Shown: positions 8,746 to 19,772 of the stretch, piece after piece
Position numbering within the stretch: the first letter of the stretch is position 1
How the letters are laid out: each line of letters begins with the position of its first letter
Assembly: GCA_016789405.1 (NCBI GenBank)
Contig: JAEUPQ010000014.1
Span: forward strand, 186,001 to 250,000
DNA from: Lysobacteraceae bacterium
GTDB lineage: Bacteria; Pseudomonadota; Gammaproteobacteria; Xanthomonadales; Xanthomonadaceae
Direction: 5' to 3'
DNA length: 64,000 nucleotides
The notes under the pieces: generated by a model
Told to the model about the DNA's origin: nothing
What the model saw: the letters and a program-made list of their open reading frames with translations, nothing else
Database searches by the model: none
Translations under genes and position numbers: made by a program

Positions 8746-9482
8746 AGATGCCGCACCAGCTCCCTCAGCTGCGGGACGCAGCGGCGGCTGACTTCCAGCG
8801 GCTTGTCGCCGTGGCGCAGCACGGCTTCGATGCGGCCGTCGCCGGAGCGGCGCAGTTCGATCAGTTCTTCGCGGGCGACGAGACAGTTGCGGTGGATGCG
8901 CACGAAGCTGTCGCCGAATTCGTGTTCGAGCGACTTGAGCGATTCCTCGATCAGGTCTTCGCCGCGCGCGTGGTGCACGACCACGTATTTCTCTTCTGCG
9001 TGCAGGTAGCGGATGTCCTCGATCGCGATCAGGCGCAGGCTGCCGCGCAGGCGCGCACACAGGTGGGTGCGGCGCTTGCCGTTGCCATTGCTTTCGCCGG
9101 TGTCCGGGCGCGGGGCGCGGCCGGCGATGAAGGTGCGCGCACGTTCCAGCGCGGCGGCGAGGCGCTCGCGGCGGACGGGTTTGACCAGGTAGTCGACGGC
9201 CGCGGCGTCGAAGGCCGACAGCGCATGTTCGTCGTAGGCGGTGCAGAAGATCACCGCAGGGCGCGGTTCCAGCATGGTCAGCCGGCGCGCCGCTTCCAGG
9301 CCGTCCAGGCCGGGCATGGCGATGTCCAGCAGGACGATGTCGGGGTGGTGTTCGTTGCAGCCGGCCAGGGCGCTGTCGCCGTCGCCGGCCTCCGCGACCA
9401 GTTCCAGACCGGGCTGCTCGGCGAGGAGCGCACGGAGGCGCTCGCGGGCCATGGGTTCGTCGTCGGCGATGAGGACTTTCAC
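8742..9482 (-). CDS. algR: LytTR response regulator AlgR
   Basis: A 246-residue response regulator. The receiver domain (about 1-120) has IADDEPMARERLRALL, the phosphoacceptor segment LLDIAMPG and DYLVKPV. The LytTR DNA-binding domain (about 140-246) includes YLHAEEKYVVVHH and FVRIHRNCLV. AlgR controls alginate or exopolysaccharide, pili and virulence in relatives. The GTG at 9480-9482 is used because homology begins MKVLIADDE; the frame upstream has no similarity. The sensor partner AlgZ, usually just upstream, is absent; an esterase lies there. Confidence 0.92.
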   Translation of the reverse strand: MKVLIADDEPMARERLRALLAEQPGLELVAEAGDGDSALAGCNEHHPDIVLLDIAMPGLDGLEAARRLTMLEPRPAVIFCTAYDEHALSAFDAAAVDYLVKPVRRERLAAALERARTFIAGRAPRPDTGESNGNGKRRTHLCARLRGSLRLIAIEDIRYLHAEEKYVVVHHARGEDLIEESLKSLEHEFGDSFVRIHRNCLVAREELIELRRSGDGRIEAVLRHGDKPLEVSRRCVPQLRELVRHL

Positions 9483-9552
9483 GTCATTGTGTGGCCTGGA
9501 ATCGCGATGGGTCGATCTTAGTCCTGTCGCCACGCATTGCAACAGGGATCGT

Positions 9553-10254
9553 TCAATCGGTCGCGCTCGTGAACAAGGTCTGCATCCAGTCGCCGAGATC
9601 GCGGATCTCTTCCATGCAGACCTGGTGCTGCATCGGGTATTGCCGCCATTCCGTGCGGAACCCGAGGCGCTGCATCAGTGCGTGACTCTGTTCACCTGCC
9701 ATGAACGGTACAACGGGATCGAAACGGCCATGCGCGATGAACAGCGGTTGGCGTTCGGCGCCGGGTTGCAGTGCGGCATCGGCCTTGTGCATGGCGGGCA
9801 TGTAGGTCGACAGCGCGACCAGTCCCGCCAGCGGCGTCGAGCGACGCAGTCCGGTGGCGAGGGTCACCGCGCCGCCCTGGGAAAAGCCGGCGAGGATCAC
9901 GCGTTCCGGCGGGATGCCGCGCTCGGCCTCGCGTGCGATCAAGGCCTCGACCTGGGCCACCGATTCGAGCACGCCGGCTTCATCGGCGCGATTGAACAGG
10001 TTGTCTGCACTGAGGTCGACGATGTCGTACCAGCCGCGCATGCGCATGCCGCCGTTGCAGGTGATCGGGCGAACCGGTGCGTGCGGGAACAGGAAGCGCA
10101 GCGCCGGCCAGCCGGGGCGGACGAGATCGGGGACGATCGGCACGAAATCGTTGCCGTCGGCGCCGAGGCCGTGCAGCCACAGGACGGTCCAGGAAGGGTT
10201 CGTGCCGGTGAGGCGCTCGACGCAGTCGAGCAGGGGGGCGGTGTCGGTGGTCAT
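9553..10254 (-). CDS. Carboxylesterase/phospholipase-family alpha/beta hydrolase
   Basis: A 233-residue soluble serine hydrolase of the phospholipase/carboxylesterase family. The oxyanion segment is LWLHGLGADGNDF, the nucleophile GFSQGG has Ser125, Asp179 lies in GRFDPVVP, and His210 in QHQVCMEE. A W-Y-D-I motif (RGWYDIVD) is also typical. The start is the ATG at 10252-10254; upstream in-frame sequence is non-homologous. It probably hydrolyses short-chain acyl esters; the natural substrate is not evident. Confidence 0.9.
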   Translation of the reverse strand: MTTDTAPLLDCVERLTGTNPSWTVLWLHGLGADGNDFVPIVPDLVRPGWPALRFLFPHAPVRPITCNGGMRMRGWYDIVDLSADNLFNRADEAGVLESVAQVEALIAREAERGIPPERVILAGFSQGGAVTLATGLRRSTPLAGLVALSTYMPAMHKADAALQPGAERQPLFIAHGRFDPVVPFMAGEQSHALMQRLGFRTEWRQYPMQHQVCMEEIRDLGDWMQTLFTSATD

Positions 10255-10387
10255 GCCGGTATTCTGGCCGGCGCGGGGCGGCGCGACCAGCGCGCGTTCG
10301 ATCCTCTGCATCGAATCCTGCGCGGGATCAAGCGACGGTCGATGCCACCGTGCATCATGCAATGGTCGCGTCCGAGGGAAGCCCGCC

Positions 10388-11605
10388 ATGCCCATCCGCA
10401 ATCGTCGAGTGGCTTTGCTGGCCTGCGCGATGGCGATGGCTCTGCCGTTGGCGGCGCAGACATCCAGGCCGATCCCCGCAGCCGGACCCGCCGCGTCGAA
10501 GCCCGCAGCCTCGAAGCCTGCCGCGCCGACCACGACCCCGGCGCTCAAGCCCGGCCAGTTCGTCTGGACGCCAGAGCTGGCGCCGCAGGGACCGGTGGTG
10601 ATCGTGGTCAGCCTGCCCGAGCAGCGCGCCCACGTGTACCGCAACGGCGTGCGCATCGGCGTGTCGACGGTGAGCACGGGCATGCGCGGGCACGAGACGC
10701 CGACCGGCGTGTTCACCATCCTCGAAAAACAGCGCGAGCACTATTCGAACCTCTACGACAACGCGCCGATGCCGTTCATGCAGCGCCTGACGTGGGACGG
10801 CATCGCCCTGCACGCGGGGCGGATCCCGGGGTATCCGGCCTCGCACGGCTGCGTGCGCCTGCCGCATGCCTTCTCCGAGAAGCTGTTCGCGACCACTTCG
10901 CGCGGGATGACCGTGGTGATCGCCGACGGCGCCTCGCACCCGCCGGAGGTGGCATCGCCGGGCCTGTTCGCGCCGGTGGATGCGGTCAGCGGCTCGCCGC
11001 GCCTGCCTGCGCCGATCGATGCCGACAGCGTGTGGGCACCCGAGCGCGCGCCCGAAGGGCCGCTGACTGTGCTGCTGAGCACCCGCGACCGTCGCCTGCT
11101 GGTCCTGCGCAATGGCGTCGAGATCGGCCGGGCGAGCGTGGAGGTGGGGCCGGAAGCGCCGCAGGGCACGCATGCCTACGTGCTGCTCGACGGCGTGGCC
11201 GAAGGTCCCAGCGCGGTCCTGCCGGACCGGCCGCGCCTGCGCTGGCTGGCCGTGGCGGTGCCGCGCGCCGCCGGGAATTCAGGAGCCACGCCTGGCGCGA
11301 GCATCGAGAACGGGCTGCATCGGCTGGCAGCCGAGGGCCAGCTGCGCGTCGATCCCGCCTTCGCGCGGCAGGTCTACGACGCCCTGCGCCCGGGCGCGAC
11401 CGTGGTGCTGACCGACGAGCCCCTGCGTCCCGCCGGTGCGGACGAGGGCCTGACCGTCCTGCGGGCCGACACACCGCCCGGGGACACCCCGCCTGCCGAC
11501 AGCGATTCGGCCCCGGAACCGCCCATCGTGCCGGCCCCGCCTCCGGTCGAACCGGCGACCGCTCGACCCACCGTTCCGCCCGACCCGGCTTCGCCAAAGC
11601 GGTGA
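10388..11605 (+). CDS. L,D-transpeptidase (YkuD) with a degenerate second copy
   Basis: A 405-residue exported protein. A signal peptide (about 1-23, ending AAQ) precedes a low-complexity P/A/S linker and a YkuD domain (about 59-180) with the catalytic SHGCVRLP motif (His153, Cys155). It should form or edit 3-3 peptidoglycan cross-links or attach proteins to the wall. From residue 214 a second repeat begins: WAPERAPEGPLTVLLS matches WTPELAPQGPVVIVVS of the first. The second half lacks any HxCxR motif, so it is a non-catalytic duplicate. The tail is proline-rich. The start is the first ATG before the signal peptide. Confidence 0.9.
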   Translation: MPIRNRRVALLACAMAMALPLAAQTSRPIPAAGPAASKPAASKPAAPTTTPALKPGQFVWTPELAPQGPVVIVVSLPEQRAHVYRNGVRIGVSTVSTGMRGHETPTGVFTILEKQREHYSNLYDNAPMPFMQRLTWDGIALHAGRIPGYPASHGCVRLPHAFSEKLFATTSRGMTVVIADGASHPPEVASPGLFAPVDAVSGSPRLPAPIDADSVWAPERAPEGPLTVLLSTRDRRLLVLRNGVEIGRASVEVGPEAPQGTHAYVLLDGVAEGPSAVLPDRPRLRWLAVAVPRAAGNSGATPGASIENGLHRLAAEGQLRVDPAFARQVYDALRPGATVVLTDEPLRPAGADEGLTVLRADTPPGDTPPADSDSAPEPPIVPAPPPVEPATARPTVPPDPASPKR

Positions 11606-11658
11606 AAAATGCCGACAGGTTCATGAAACGCGGCGACTTCCGCGGCTATCCTGCGCCG

Positions 11659-12411
11659 ATGTCGCCACGTACCGCCTTCTTCTCCGCCCTGCTGGCCGTG
11701 GGGCCGCTGGCATTTGCAGCCGCGCCCCGGGTGTCCGCCAACGATGCGGGCATGCCGGCACCGGCCGGTACGCAGGATCTGCTGTCGCGCCTGCATGACC
11801 AGGCGCCGGCACTTGACGCCAGGGTGCTCGGCCTCGCGCTGGATGCCGCCGGATGCGCCGCAGCCTCAGGCCAGGTCGCGCCGGCGCGACGGCTGGCGGT
11901 GATCGACTACTCGAAGCCCTCCACCGAACCGCGGTTGTGGGTCTTCGACCTGCGCGACGCCCGCCTGCTCCATGCCGAGCACGTCGCGCACGGCCGGCGC
12001 AGCGGCGAGAACTTCACGACCGCCTTCTCGAACGAAGACGGCAGCCACCAGACCAGCCTCGGCCTGTTCGCCACCGCAGAGACCTACGTCGGCGGGAATG
12101 GCTATTCGCTGCGCATGGATGGCCTGGAGCCGGGCATCAACGACCGCGCCCGCGACCGCGCCATCGTCATGCACGGCGCGCCGTACGTGGATCCGGCCAT
12201 GGCCCGCCGGCAAGGCCGGCTCGGACGCAGCCTCGGCTGCCCGGCCGTGCGCACCGCCGTGGCGCACGAGGTGATCGACACCCTCAAGGACGGCCAGCTG
12301 CTGTTCGCCTACTACCCCGACCAGCAGTGGCTGGCGAACTCCAGGTTCTTCCGCTGCCGTGCGGGCGTGGCCGCACGCACGGGCGCGTCGCGGCCGGCGG
12401 GCGGGCGCTGA
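11659..12411 (+). CDS. Exported L,D-transpeptidase catalytic-domain family protein (YkuD_2-like)
   Basis: A 250-residue protein with an N-terminal signal (MSPRTAFFSALLAVGPLAFA) and the YkuD_2-type core: LAVIDYSKPSTEPRLWVFD, GLFATAETYVG, ARDRAIVMHGA and the catalytic LGCPAVR motif with Cys194. It probably acts on murein. An in-frame ATG at 11623 would place 12 residues before the signal peptide, so 11659 is preferred. It lies 53 bp after another L,D-transpeptidase, giving a pair of unlike murein enzymes. Confidence 0.85.
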   Translation: MSPRTAFFSALLAVGPLAFAAAPRVSANDAGMPAPAGTQDLLSRLHDQAPALDARVLGLALDAAGCAAASGQVAPARRLAVIDYSKPSTEPRLWVFDLRDARLLHAEHVAHGRRSGENFTTAFSNEDGSHQTSLGLFATAETYVGGNGYSLRMDGLEPGINDRARDRAIVMHGAPYVDPAMARRQGRLGRSLGCPAVRTAVAHEVIDTLKDGQLLFAYYPDQQWLANSRFFRCRAGVAARTGASRPAGGR

Positions 12412-12419
12412 GGACGGCG

Positions 12420-12635
12420 ATGCTGGGCCTGCTCCAGTTCCTGGCCGTGCTCGTCGACGTGGTGCTGTACTGGCGCTTGTATCCGGGTTTCCTGGCGACG
12501 CTGGTGGTCTGCCAGGGCGTGCTCGCCTGGCTGTCCGATGGCCTCGCGCAGTGGTTGGCCTGCGCGCCGCTGGCCATCGTCAGCGTCGCCGCGAGCTTTT
12601 TCTGGCAGATCAGGGCCGCGAAGTCCGCCACCTGA
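12420..12635 (+). CDS. Small two-TM membrane protein
   Basis: A 71-residue hydrophobic protein with a start 8 bp after the transpeptidase stop. Two long hydrophobic segments (about 4-34 and 42-64) are joined by a short loop and end in a basic IRAAKSAT tail. Third-position GC is high. No family is recognised; it may be translationally linked to the transpeptidase. Confidence 0.5.
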   Translation: MLGLLQFLAVLVDVVLYWRLYPGFLATLVVCQGVLAWLSDGLAQWLACAPLAIVSVAASFFWQIRAAKSAT

Positions 12636-12695
12636 CGCATCGCGGGTCGCACTCCCCGCGCTAGGATGCGCGTCGCTCCCGCATCCGGATCCGCC

Positions 12696-14303
12696 ATGAA
12701 GCTCGACGGCATCGCCTTCCACCACCCCTTCGCCTTCTGGTTCGGCTGTCTGCTGGTCCTGGGCGGCGTCCTGGCGCACATGCCGATGTTCATGATGGGC
12801 GAGCACACCCACTGGCAGATGGTCGGCATGCCGATGACGACCGAGATGTGGCTGGGGATGCTGGCGATCCCGGTCGGCCTGGCGCTGTCGATGTACGGAC
12901 TGACGCCGCGCCTGGACGTGCTGCGCGCGAGCGGCCAGGCCGCCCGCGACCACCGCTGGTTCCACGTCGCCGACGGCGTGCCGCTCAATCGCGCGCACTG
13001 GGTGCTGGTGACGGTGCTGGCGATCGCGCTGGCGGTGGACGTGATGAAGCCGGCCACGCTGGGCTTCGTGATGCCGGGCATGAGCGCCGAATACGAGATC
13101 ACCAAGTCGCGCGCCAGCCTGCTGGCGTTGTTCGCGCTGACCGGCACCACCGTGGGATCGGTCGCCTGGGGCCGGATCGGCGACCTGTTCGGGCGCCGTG
13201 CCGCCATCCTGCTGTCGGCGCTGATGTTCATCGGTACCGCGATCTGCGGCGCGATGCCGTCGTTCGAGTGGAACCTGGCGATGTGTTTCCTGATGGGGGC
13301 TTCGGCCGGCGGCCTGCTGCCGATCGTGTTCACGCTGATGGCCGAGACCGTGCCGGCGACGCATCGCGGCTGGCTGCTGGTGGCGCTGGGTGGCGTGGGC
13401 ACCTCGGCGGGTTACCTGCTCGCGTCGGGCGCGGCGGCGGTGCTGGAGCCGATGTTCAGCTGGCGGGTGCTGTGGCTGCTGGGCCTGCCGACCGGGGCGA
13501 TCATCATCGTGCTCAATCGCTGGATCCCCGAATCGCCGCGGTTCCTGTCGAACATGGGCCTGGAAAACGAGGCGCGCGCGGTGCTGCGCCGGTTCGCCGG
13601 TGGTTCCGCGCAGGCGATCGAGGACGACCCCCAGGCCGACCACGGCCACGCCGCGATCGACGAAGCGCATCCGGTCAGCGGCTGGCGCGCGCTGATGCAC
13701 GGCCCCCACGCGCGGATCAGCGCCGGCCTGCTGGTCTGCGGCGTCGCCTGGGGTCTGGCCAACTTCGGTTTCCTGCTGTGGCTGCCGACGAACCTGGTCG
13801 AACTGGGCGTGGACCCGAAGGCCGCCAGCGCCCTGCTCGCGCGCTCGGCCGTGCTGGCGCTGCCGGGGATCGCGGTGACGGTGTGGCTGTACCACCGCTG
13901 GAGCAGCATCCGCGCGCTGGTGCTGTTCATCGGACTGACCACGCTGTCGCTGCTGGCGTTCTGCGCGATGGGTTGGCTGCAGATGCGTTCGCAGCCCCTC
14001 ACCGTGGCCGCCACCGCCGCGCTGCTGGTCAGCGTGAGCGGCGTGATCGCGATGCTGATCCCTTATGCCGCCGAGATCTACCCGGTCGCGCTGCGGGCGA
14101 CCGGCTCGGGCCTGATCGCCGCCAGTTCCAAGCTCGGCGGCATCCTTGGCGCGGGACTGGCCCTGGTCGGCTTCTTCGACCATTTCGCGATCTCGGCGCT
14201 GGCGATCGCCCTGCCGATGGCGGTCTCGGGCGTCATGCTCTGGCGCGCCGGCGTGGATACCCGCGGACGTTCGCTGGAAGAGATCCAGTCCGCATTGCGC
14301 TGA
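12696..14303 (+). CDS. MFS transporter with extra N-terminal membrane hairpin
   Basis: A 535-residue carrier. Residues about 110-535 form a normal 12-helix MFS core with GRIGDLFGRRAAIL (loop 2-3 signature), ETVPATHRGWLL and IPESPRFL, closest to the sugar/metabolite:H+ symporter branch. Before it lies an unusual segment: two more TM helices separated by a Met/His-rich loop (HMPMFMMGEHTHWQMVGMPM, residues about 28-47). The core C-terminus has YAAEIYPVALRATGSG. Substrate unknown. The start is the ATG at 12696; an ATG 30 bp upstream is less likely. Confidence 0.8.
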   Translation: MKLDGIAFHHPFAFWFGCLLVLGGVLAHMPMFMMGEHTHWQMVGMPMTTEMWLGMLAIPVGLALSMYGLTPRLDVLRASGQAARDHRWFHVADGVPLNRAHWVLVTVLAIALAVDVMKPATLGFVMPGMSAEYEITKSRASLLALFALTGTTVGSVAWGRIGDLFGRRAAILLSALMFIGTAICGAMPSFEWNLAMCFLMGASAGGLLPIVFTLMAETVPATHRGWLLVALGGVGTSAGYLLASGAAAVLEPMFSWRVLWLLGLPTGAIIIVLNRWIPESPRFLSNMGLENEARAVLRRFAGGSAQAIEDDPQADHGHAAIDEAHPVSGWRALMHGPHARISAGLLVCGVAWGLANFGFLLWLPTNLVELGVDPKAASALLARSAVLALPGIAVTVWLYHRWSSIRALVLFIGLTTLSLLAFCAMGWLQMRSQPLTVAATAALLVSVSGVIAMLIPYAAEIYPVALRATGSGLIAASSKLGGILGAGLALVGFFDHFAISALAIALPMAVSGVMLWRAGVDTRGRSLEEIQSALR

Positions 14304-14306
14304 TCC

Positions 14307-15557
14307 TCAGCCGCGCCACCACACCCCGGCCGCGAACGCGGCGATCATCGCCAGCACGCCCGGCAGCACGCGCAGGAAATAGCCGCGTCCGCCGCGCAGC
14401 CAGGCCATCAGCAGCTTGCTCGCGGAATTCGTCACCAGCGCGACGAACACGGCCCAGCCGGCATGCGTGGGGTCGACCTGCGCGCTCGCGACCCGCTGCG
14501 CCACCGAAGCGGCCGCGGCGTGGGCATCGGCCAGTCCCGCGACGCCGGCTGCCAGGATCACGCCGGTGTCGCCGAGCCAGCGATGCACGCCGGCCGACAG
14601 CAGCAGGATCGCGCTGACGATGGCGACGAAGGTGAGCGCATGGCGTGGTTCGAACGGGCGGCCGGGTGCGATCGCATCGCCGTCCACCGCGCCGGCGCCA
14701 CCGCGCAGGCGCAGGACGAGGGTCGAAGCCAGCGCCGCCGCGCCCGCGAAGGCCAGTGGCCAGGCAAGCGTCGACAGCAGCGGCGGCGACAGGGCACCGA
14801 CGACCACGCCGAGCATCAGGATCGTGGCGATGTTCGAGCACAGCGCGGCGGCAGCGCACTGCGCCACCCATTGCGGCGAGGCGCGCGCGCGGTCGCCCAT
14901 CGCGGCGATGGTGGCGGTGCTGGAGACGAAACCGCCGACGAAGCCGGCCAGGATCAGGCCGGTTCCCGGCCCGAGCATGCGCAGCGCGACGTAGCCGGCG
15001 CCGTTGATCGCCATCACCAGCACGACCAGCAGCCAGAGCTTGTGCGGATTGAGCGCGCCCCAGGGGTCGATCGCGCGGTCGGGCAGCAGTGGCAGCACCA
15101 CGGTGGCCGCTGCAGCCAGCAGCAGGGCGTCGTGCAGCTCCTGCTCGGTCAGCGTGTTGCGGATGAAGGCGTGCAGCCCGGACTTGCTCGCCAGCACCAT
15201 GGCGACCACCACGCCGAGCGCCGCGGCCAGCGGCAATGCGGTCATCGCCAGCACGCCGAGCAGGAAGGTCACCAGCATGGCGACTTCGGTGGTCAGCCCC
15301 GGGTCGGTGTCGCGGCTGTGGCGATAACTGGCCAGTGCAGCGAGCGCGACGAAGGCGCCGCCGATGGCCACGCCCGCGCCGCCGATGCGCTGCGCGATCG
15401 CGCCCGCGAGCGCCACCAGCAGGAAGGTCCGCACGCCGGCCGCGCCGCGCCCCGGGCCTTCGCCCTTGCTGCGTTCGCGTTCGATGCCGATCAGCAGGCC
15501 GATGCCGAACGCGACGCACAGACCGGGCAGTTCGGACGGAAATTCGGGCATCGACAT
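14307..15557 (-). CDS. MgtC/SapB-type membrane protein with DUF4010 domain
   Basis: A 416-residue polytopic protein. The N-terminal MgtC-like part (about 1-140) has [15 protein letters not shown] and [13 protein letters not shown]; the rest is a DUF4010-type membrane domain ([17 protein letters not shown] near residue 230). Around ten TM segments are expected. The family is membrane-bound; specific function is unknown, with Mg2+ homeostasis suggested only by the MgtC name. It is convergent with the MFS gene, the stops being 3 bp apart. Confidence 0.85.
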   Translation of the reverse strand: MSMPEFPSELPGLCVAFGIGLLIGIERERSKGEGPGRGAAGVRTFLLVALAGAIAQRIGGAGVAIGGAFVALAALASYRHSRDTDPGLTTEVAMLVTFLLGVLAMTALPLAAALGVVVAMVLASKSGLHAFIRNTLTEQELHDALLLAAAATVVLPLLPDRAIDPWGALNPHKLWLLVVLVMAINGAGYVALRMLGPGTGLILAGFVGGFVSSTATIAAMGDRARASPQWVAQCAAAALCSNIATILMLGVVVGALSPPLLSTLAWPLAFAGAAALASTLVLRLRGGAGAVDGDAIAPGRPFEPRHALTFVAIVSAILLLSAGVHRWLGDTGVILAAGVAGLADAHAAAASVAQRVASAQVDPTHAGWAVFVALVTNSASKLLMAWLRGGRGYFLRVLPGVLAMIAAFAAGVWWRG

Positions 15558-15628
15558 GTGCGGAGGGACGGCGCCGGGACGGTGGACCGTTCCAGCATAG
15601 GCCGTCCGGCAGGTCGGCGGGACCAGGA

Positions 15629-16471
15629 TCAGTGCGCGAACAGCACCGGGATGTGCGCGCTCTGCAGCAGCTCGCGCGTGGTGCCGCCCAGCACGGCTTC
15701 GCGCAGCCGCGAATGTCCGTAGCCGCCGGCGACCAGCATGTCGGCGCCGACTTCGCGTGCGAAATCCAGCAGCGAATAGGCCGCGGAGAAATTCATGCTC
15801 GGCCGGGACACGACCTCCACCTTCACGCCATGCCGGGCGAGGTGTGTCGCGATGCTGGCGCCGGGCTCGCCGCCATGGGCCGACTCGCCGATCTTCGGAT
15901 CGACCACCACCACGTCCACCGACGCTGCGCCCAGCAGGAACGGCATCGCATCGGACACCGCGCGCGTCGCCTGCGCCGTGGGCTTCCAGGCCACCACCAC
16001 GCGCCGCGGCGGCAGCTGCGCCTTGCTGTCGGCGGGCACCACCAGCACCGGCCGGCCCGAGTGGCGCAGCACGTCGTGGAAGTGGTCGTGGACCAGCATC
16101 GATTCGACGCCGTCGCGCGGCATCGCCGGCAATACCGTCAGGTCGGCATAGCGCGCGTGCATCGTCGCGGTGTTCTGCGGGAACACCGACACCGCTTCGG
16201 CCACGCGGACCTCCACCGGCGCCTCGGCGTTGGCGAAGCGCCTGCGCAGGGCTTCGGCGCGTTCGCCGGCGCGGGCGTGCGCCTCGGCATGCAGCTTGGC
16301 GTAGATGTCGTAGGCCATCGCGCCCCAGTCGCTGGGCATCGGCGCCGGCACGTCCACCGTCACCAGCACCGCGACATGGGCGCCCGACCAGACGGCCAGC
16401 GACACCGCGGCGTCGGCCACGTCACGTTCGCTCTGGGTGTTGATCCAGGGAACCAGGATGTCCTTGATCAT
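15629..16471 (-). CDS. Tandem universal stress protein (two UspA domains)
   Basis: A 280-residue protein with two UspA domains. The first (about 1-150) begins [16 protein letters not shown] and looks degenerate at the nucleotide loop; the second (about 150-280) ends with the ATP-binding motif [19 protein letters not shown]. The start is the ATG at 16469-16471. It is divergent from the ABC exporter at 16613, and an FNR-type box lies between them, so low-oxygen induction is plausible, as known for many tandem Usps. Confidence 0.9.
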   Translation of the reverse strand: MIKDILVPWINTQSERDVADAAVSLAVWSGAHVAVLVTVDVPAPMPSDWGAMAYDIYAKLHAEAHARAGERAEALRRRFANAEAPVEVRVAEAVSVFPQNTATMHARYADLTVLPAMPRDGVESMLVHDHFHDVLRHSGRPVLVVPADSKAQLPPRRVVVAWKPTAQATRAVSDAMPFLLGAASVDVVVVDPKIGESAHGGEPGASIATHLARHGVKVEVVSRPSMNFSAAYSLLDFAREVGADMLVAGGYGHSRLREAVLGGTTRELLQSAHIPVLFAH

Positions 16472-16532
16472 CGCGGGCCTCGCATTCGGTTGTCTGGAGC
16501 CCGCATTCCAGCACTTCCCCCTTTGCCGGGCC

Positions 16533-16546
16533 TTGATCGAGGTCAA
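16533..16546. promoter_or_regulatory. FNR/ANR-type box between stress protein and ABC exporter
   Basis: TTGATCGAGGTCAA matches the FNR/ANR consensus TTGAT-N4-ATCAA in nine of ten specified positions. It lies 62 bp from the Usp start (minus) and 67 bp from the exporter start (plus), so it could serve both. Confidence 0.65.
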
Positions 16547-16612
16547 TCCTTCCGACCGGCGGCGGTCGTAGAGTCGTTCGCGTGCCGATCGGCGTTCCCG
16601 GGGAGCGATGCG

Positions 16613-17374
<762 letters not shown>

Positions 17375-17393
17375 GCCGGCGAGGACCGCACGG

Positions 17394-19772
17394 GTGAAGG
17401 CGCTCGACCGCAAGCTGCTGCGCGACCTGCGCCAGACCTGGAGCCAGGCGCTGACCATCGCGCTGGTGGTGGCCAGCGGCGTCGCCGGTTTCGTGACCAC
17501 GCTCAGCGCGATCGATTCGCTGGCGCAGGCGCGCGATCGCCACTATGCCGAGGCGCGCTTCGCCGACGTCTTCGCCACGGTGAAGCGTGCCCCGCTGTCG
17601 CTGGGCGAAACGCTGCGCGACGTGCCCGGCGTGGCCGACCTGCAGCTCACCGTGGAACAGACGGTGCGCATCGGCATCGACGGCGTGGACGATCCGATCC
17701 TGGGCCATCTCATCGGCGTCGATCCCCGGCATCCGCCGCGCATCAACCGCGTTGCACTGCGCGCCGGGCGCATGCCGCATGCCGGCGACGAGCGCGGCGG
17801 CAGCGACGGCGAAGCGATCGAGGCGCTGGTGTCGGCCGGCTTCGCCGACGCGCGCGGACTGCGACCGGGCGCGCGACTGCGCGCACTCGTCAACGGTCGC
17901 GAACGCACGCTGCGCATCGTCGGCATCGCGCTGTCGCCCGAATACGTGTTCGCCGGTTACGGCGGCATGCCCGACATGCGCGGCTTCGGCGTGTTCTGGC
18001 TCGACCACGACACGCTCGCTGCGGCCAGCGACATGGCGGGTGCGTTCAACCATGTCGCCGTGACGCTGGCGCCGGGCGCATCGCATGCCGAAGCGGTGGC
18101 CGGCATCGAGCGCGTCATCTCGCCCTGGGGCGGGCGCGAAGCCCACGACAGGCGCGAGCAGGCCTCGCACGCCATGCTCGACAACGAGATCCGCGAACAG
18201 CGCGTGCTCGGCACGGTGCTGCCGACGATCTTCCTCGCGGTCGCCGCGTTCCTGCTCAACGTGGTGATCTCGCGCACCATCGCGACCCAGCGCGAGCAGA
18301 TCGCCGCGCTCAAGGCACTGGGCTATCCCGATCGTCGCATCGCGGGCCACTACTTCACGCAGGTGGTCGCCATCGTGCTGGTCGGCCTGCTCCTGGGGCT
18401 GGGGCTGGGCAAATGGCTGGGCACGGCGATGGTCGGCCTGTACGCCGAGTTCTTCCAGTTCCCGCGCTTCGACCACCGCATGGCGCCCGGGCTGGTGCTG
18501 GCCAGCGCCGCGATCGCCTTCGCCACGGCCGCGCTGGGCACCGCGAACCCGTTGCTGGCGACGATGCGCCTGGCACCGGCCGAAGCGATGCGCCCGCCGG
18601 CGCCGGGCCGATATCGGCCCACGCTTGCCGAGCGCCTGGGCCTGCGGCGCATGCCGACCGTGCTGCGGATGATCCTGCGCAACCTCGAGCGCCGGCCGCT
18701 GCGCAGCGCGCTCGCAGTCGTCGGCGTCGCGGCCGCCGTGGCGATCGTCATCCTCGGCAACTTCTTCCGCGACGCGATCGAGACCGTCGTCGATTCGAAG
18801 TTCCGGGTCGAACTGCGCGCCGACGTGATCGTCTGGCTGGCCGAACCGGCCGAAGCCGCGGCCGTGCACGAACTGGCGCGCCTGCCGGGCGCGGTCTCGG
18901 TCGAAGCCGGCCGCGACGTGGCCGTGCGCATCGTCCATGGGCACCGCAGCGAGCGGATCACGCTGCAGGGGCTGCCCGCGCAGCCGGTGCTGCAGCGGAT
19001 CGTCGACGTGGACGATCGCGCGTGGCAGCCATCGCCGGATGGACTGGTGATGACCGACCGCCTCGCCGACAAGCTCGGCCTGCGGGTCGGCGATGCGGTG
19101 CGCGTGGAGGTGCTGGAGGGCCGCGCGCGCACCCTGCACCTGCCGCTGCGCGCCACGGTGCGCGACATGATGGGCCTGAACGCCTACATGGAGCGCCGCG
19201 CGCTCAACCGCGCGCTGGGCGAGGACGATGTCGCCGGCCGCTTCCCGGTCGCCGTGGCGCGTGGCCGCGAAGCCGGATTCCTCGCCGCCGCGATGCGCCT
19301 GCCGCGCATCGTCGGTGCGTTCAGCAAGGCGACGCTGTGGCGCAACATGCAGGACATCAGCGCGCGCAACATCCGGATCATGAGCACGATCCTGACCGCC
19401 TTCGCCACGGTGATCGCGATCGGCGTGGTCTACAACAACGCGCGCATCGCCCTGGCCGAGCGGACCTGGGAGCTGGCGAGCCTGCGCGTGCTGGGCTTCA
19501 GCCGCGCGGAAGTGTCGACGCTGCTGCTCGGCGAGATGGCCCTGGTGATCGCGCTGGCGCTGCCGCTGGGCATGGCATCGGGCTACGGCCTGGTGCACCT
19601 GATCGTGGAGATGCTGCGCAGCGACCAGTTCAATTTCCCGGTGACGCTGCGGCCGCGCACCTACGCCTGGGCCTGTCTTGCCGTCCTGGGTGCGGCGGTG
19701 GCCAGCGCGATGGTGGTGCGACGGCGGATCGATCGGCTGGACATGGTGGCCGCGCTGAAGACGCGAGAGTGA
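17394..19772 (+). CDS. FtsX-like ABC transporter permease (duplicated)
   Basis: A 792-residue permease built of two FtsX-type halves. An N-terminal TM helix (about 18-36) and a large periplasmic domain precede three TM helices (about 275-400). A second TM, a second periplasmic domain (about 475-650) and three C-terminal TM helices follow. This is the layout of mechanotransmission/lipoprotein-type ABC systems (MacB, LolCE relatives). A GTG at 17394 is chosen because it starts the recognisable [15 protein letters not shown] segment. With the ATPase and adaptor it forms a tripartite-like exporter; the cargo is unknown. Confidence 0.88.
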   Translation: MKALDRKLLRDLRQTWSQALTIALVVASGVAGFVTTLSAIDSLAQARDRHYAEARFADVFATVKRAPLSLGETLRDVPGVADLQLTVEQTVRIGIDGVDDPILGHLIGVDPRHPPRINRVALRAGRMPHAGDERGGSDGEAIEALVSAGFADARGLRPGARLRALVNGRERTLRIVGIALSPEYVFAGYGGMPDMRGFGVFWLDHDTLAAASDMAGAFNHVAVTLAPGASHAEAVAGIERVISPWGGREAHDRREQASHAMLDNEIREQRVLGTVLPTIFLAVAAFLLNVVISRTIATQREQIAALKALGYPDRRIAGHYFTQVVAIVLVGLLLGLGLGKWLGTAMVGLYAEFFQFPRFDHRMAPGLVLASAAIAFATAALGTANPLLATMRLAPAEAMRPPAPGRYRPTLAERLGLRRMPTVLRMILRNLERRPLRSALAVVGVAAAVAIVILGNFFRDAIETVVDSKFRVELRADVIVWLAEPAEAAAVHELARLPGAVSVEAGRDVAVRIVHGHRSERITLQGLPAQPVLQRIVDVDDRAWQPSPDGLVMTDRLADKLGLRVGDAVRVEVLEGRARTLHLPLRATVRDMMGLNAYMERRALNRALGEDDVAGRFPVAVARGREAGFLAAAMRLPRIVGAFSKATLWRNMQDISARNIRIMSTILTAFATVIAIGVVYNNARIALAERTWELASLRVLGFSRAEVSTLLLGEMALVIALALPLGMASGYGLVHLIVEMLRSDQFNFPVTLRPRTYAWACLAVLGAAVASAMVVRRRIDRLDMVAALKTRE

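Noticed and set aside
6975..9521. Plus-strand frame of 848 codons opposite hemC, NADAR and algR
   Set aside because: Low-complexity antisense shadow; the minus-strand genes are unambiguous.
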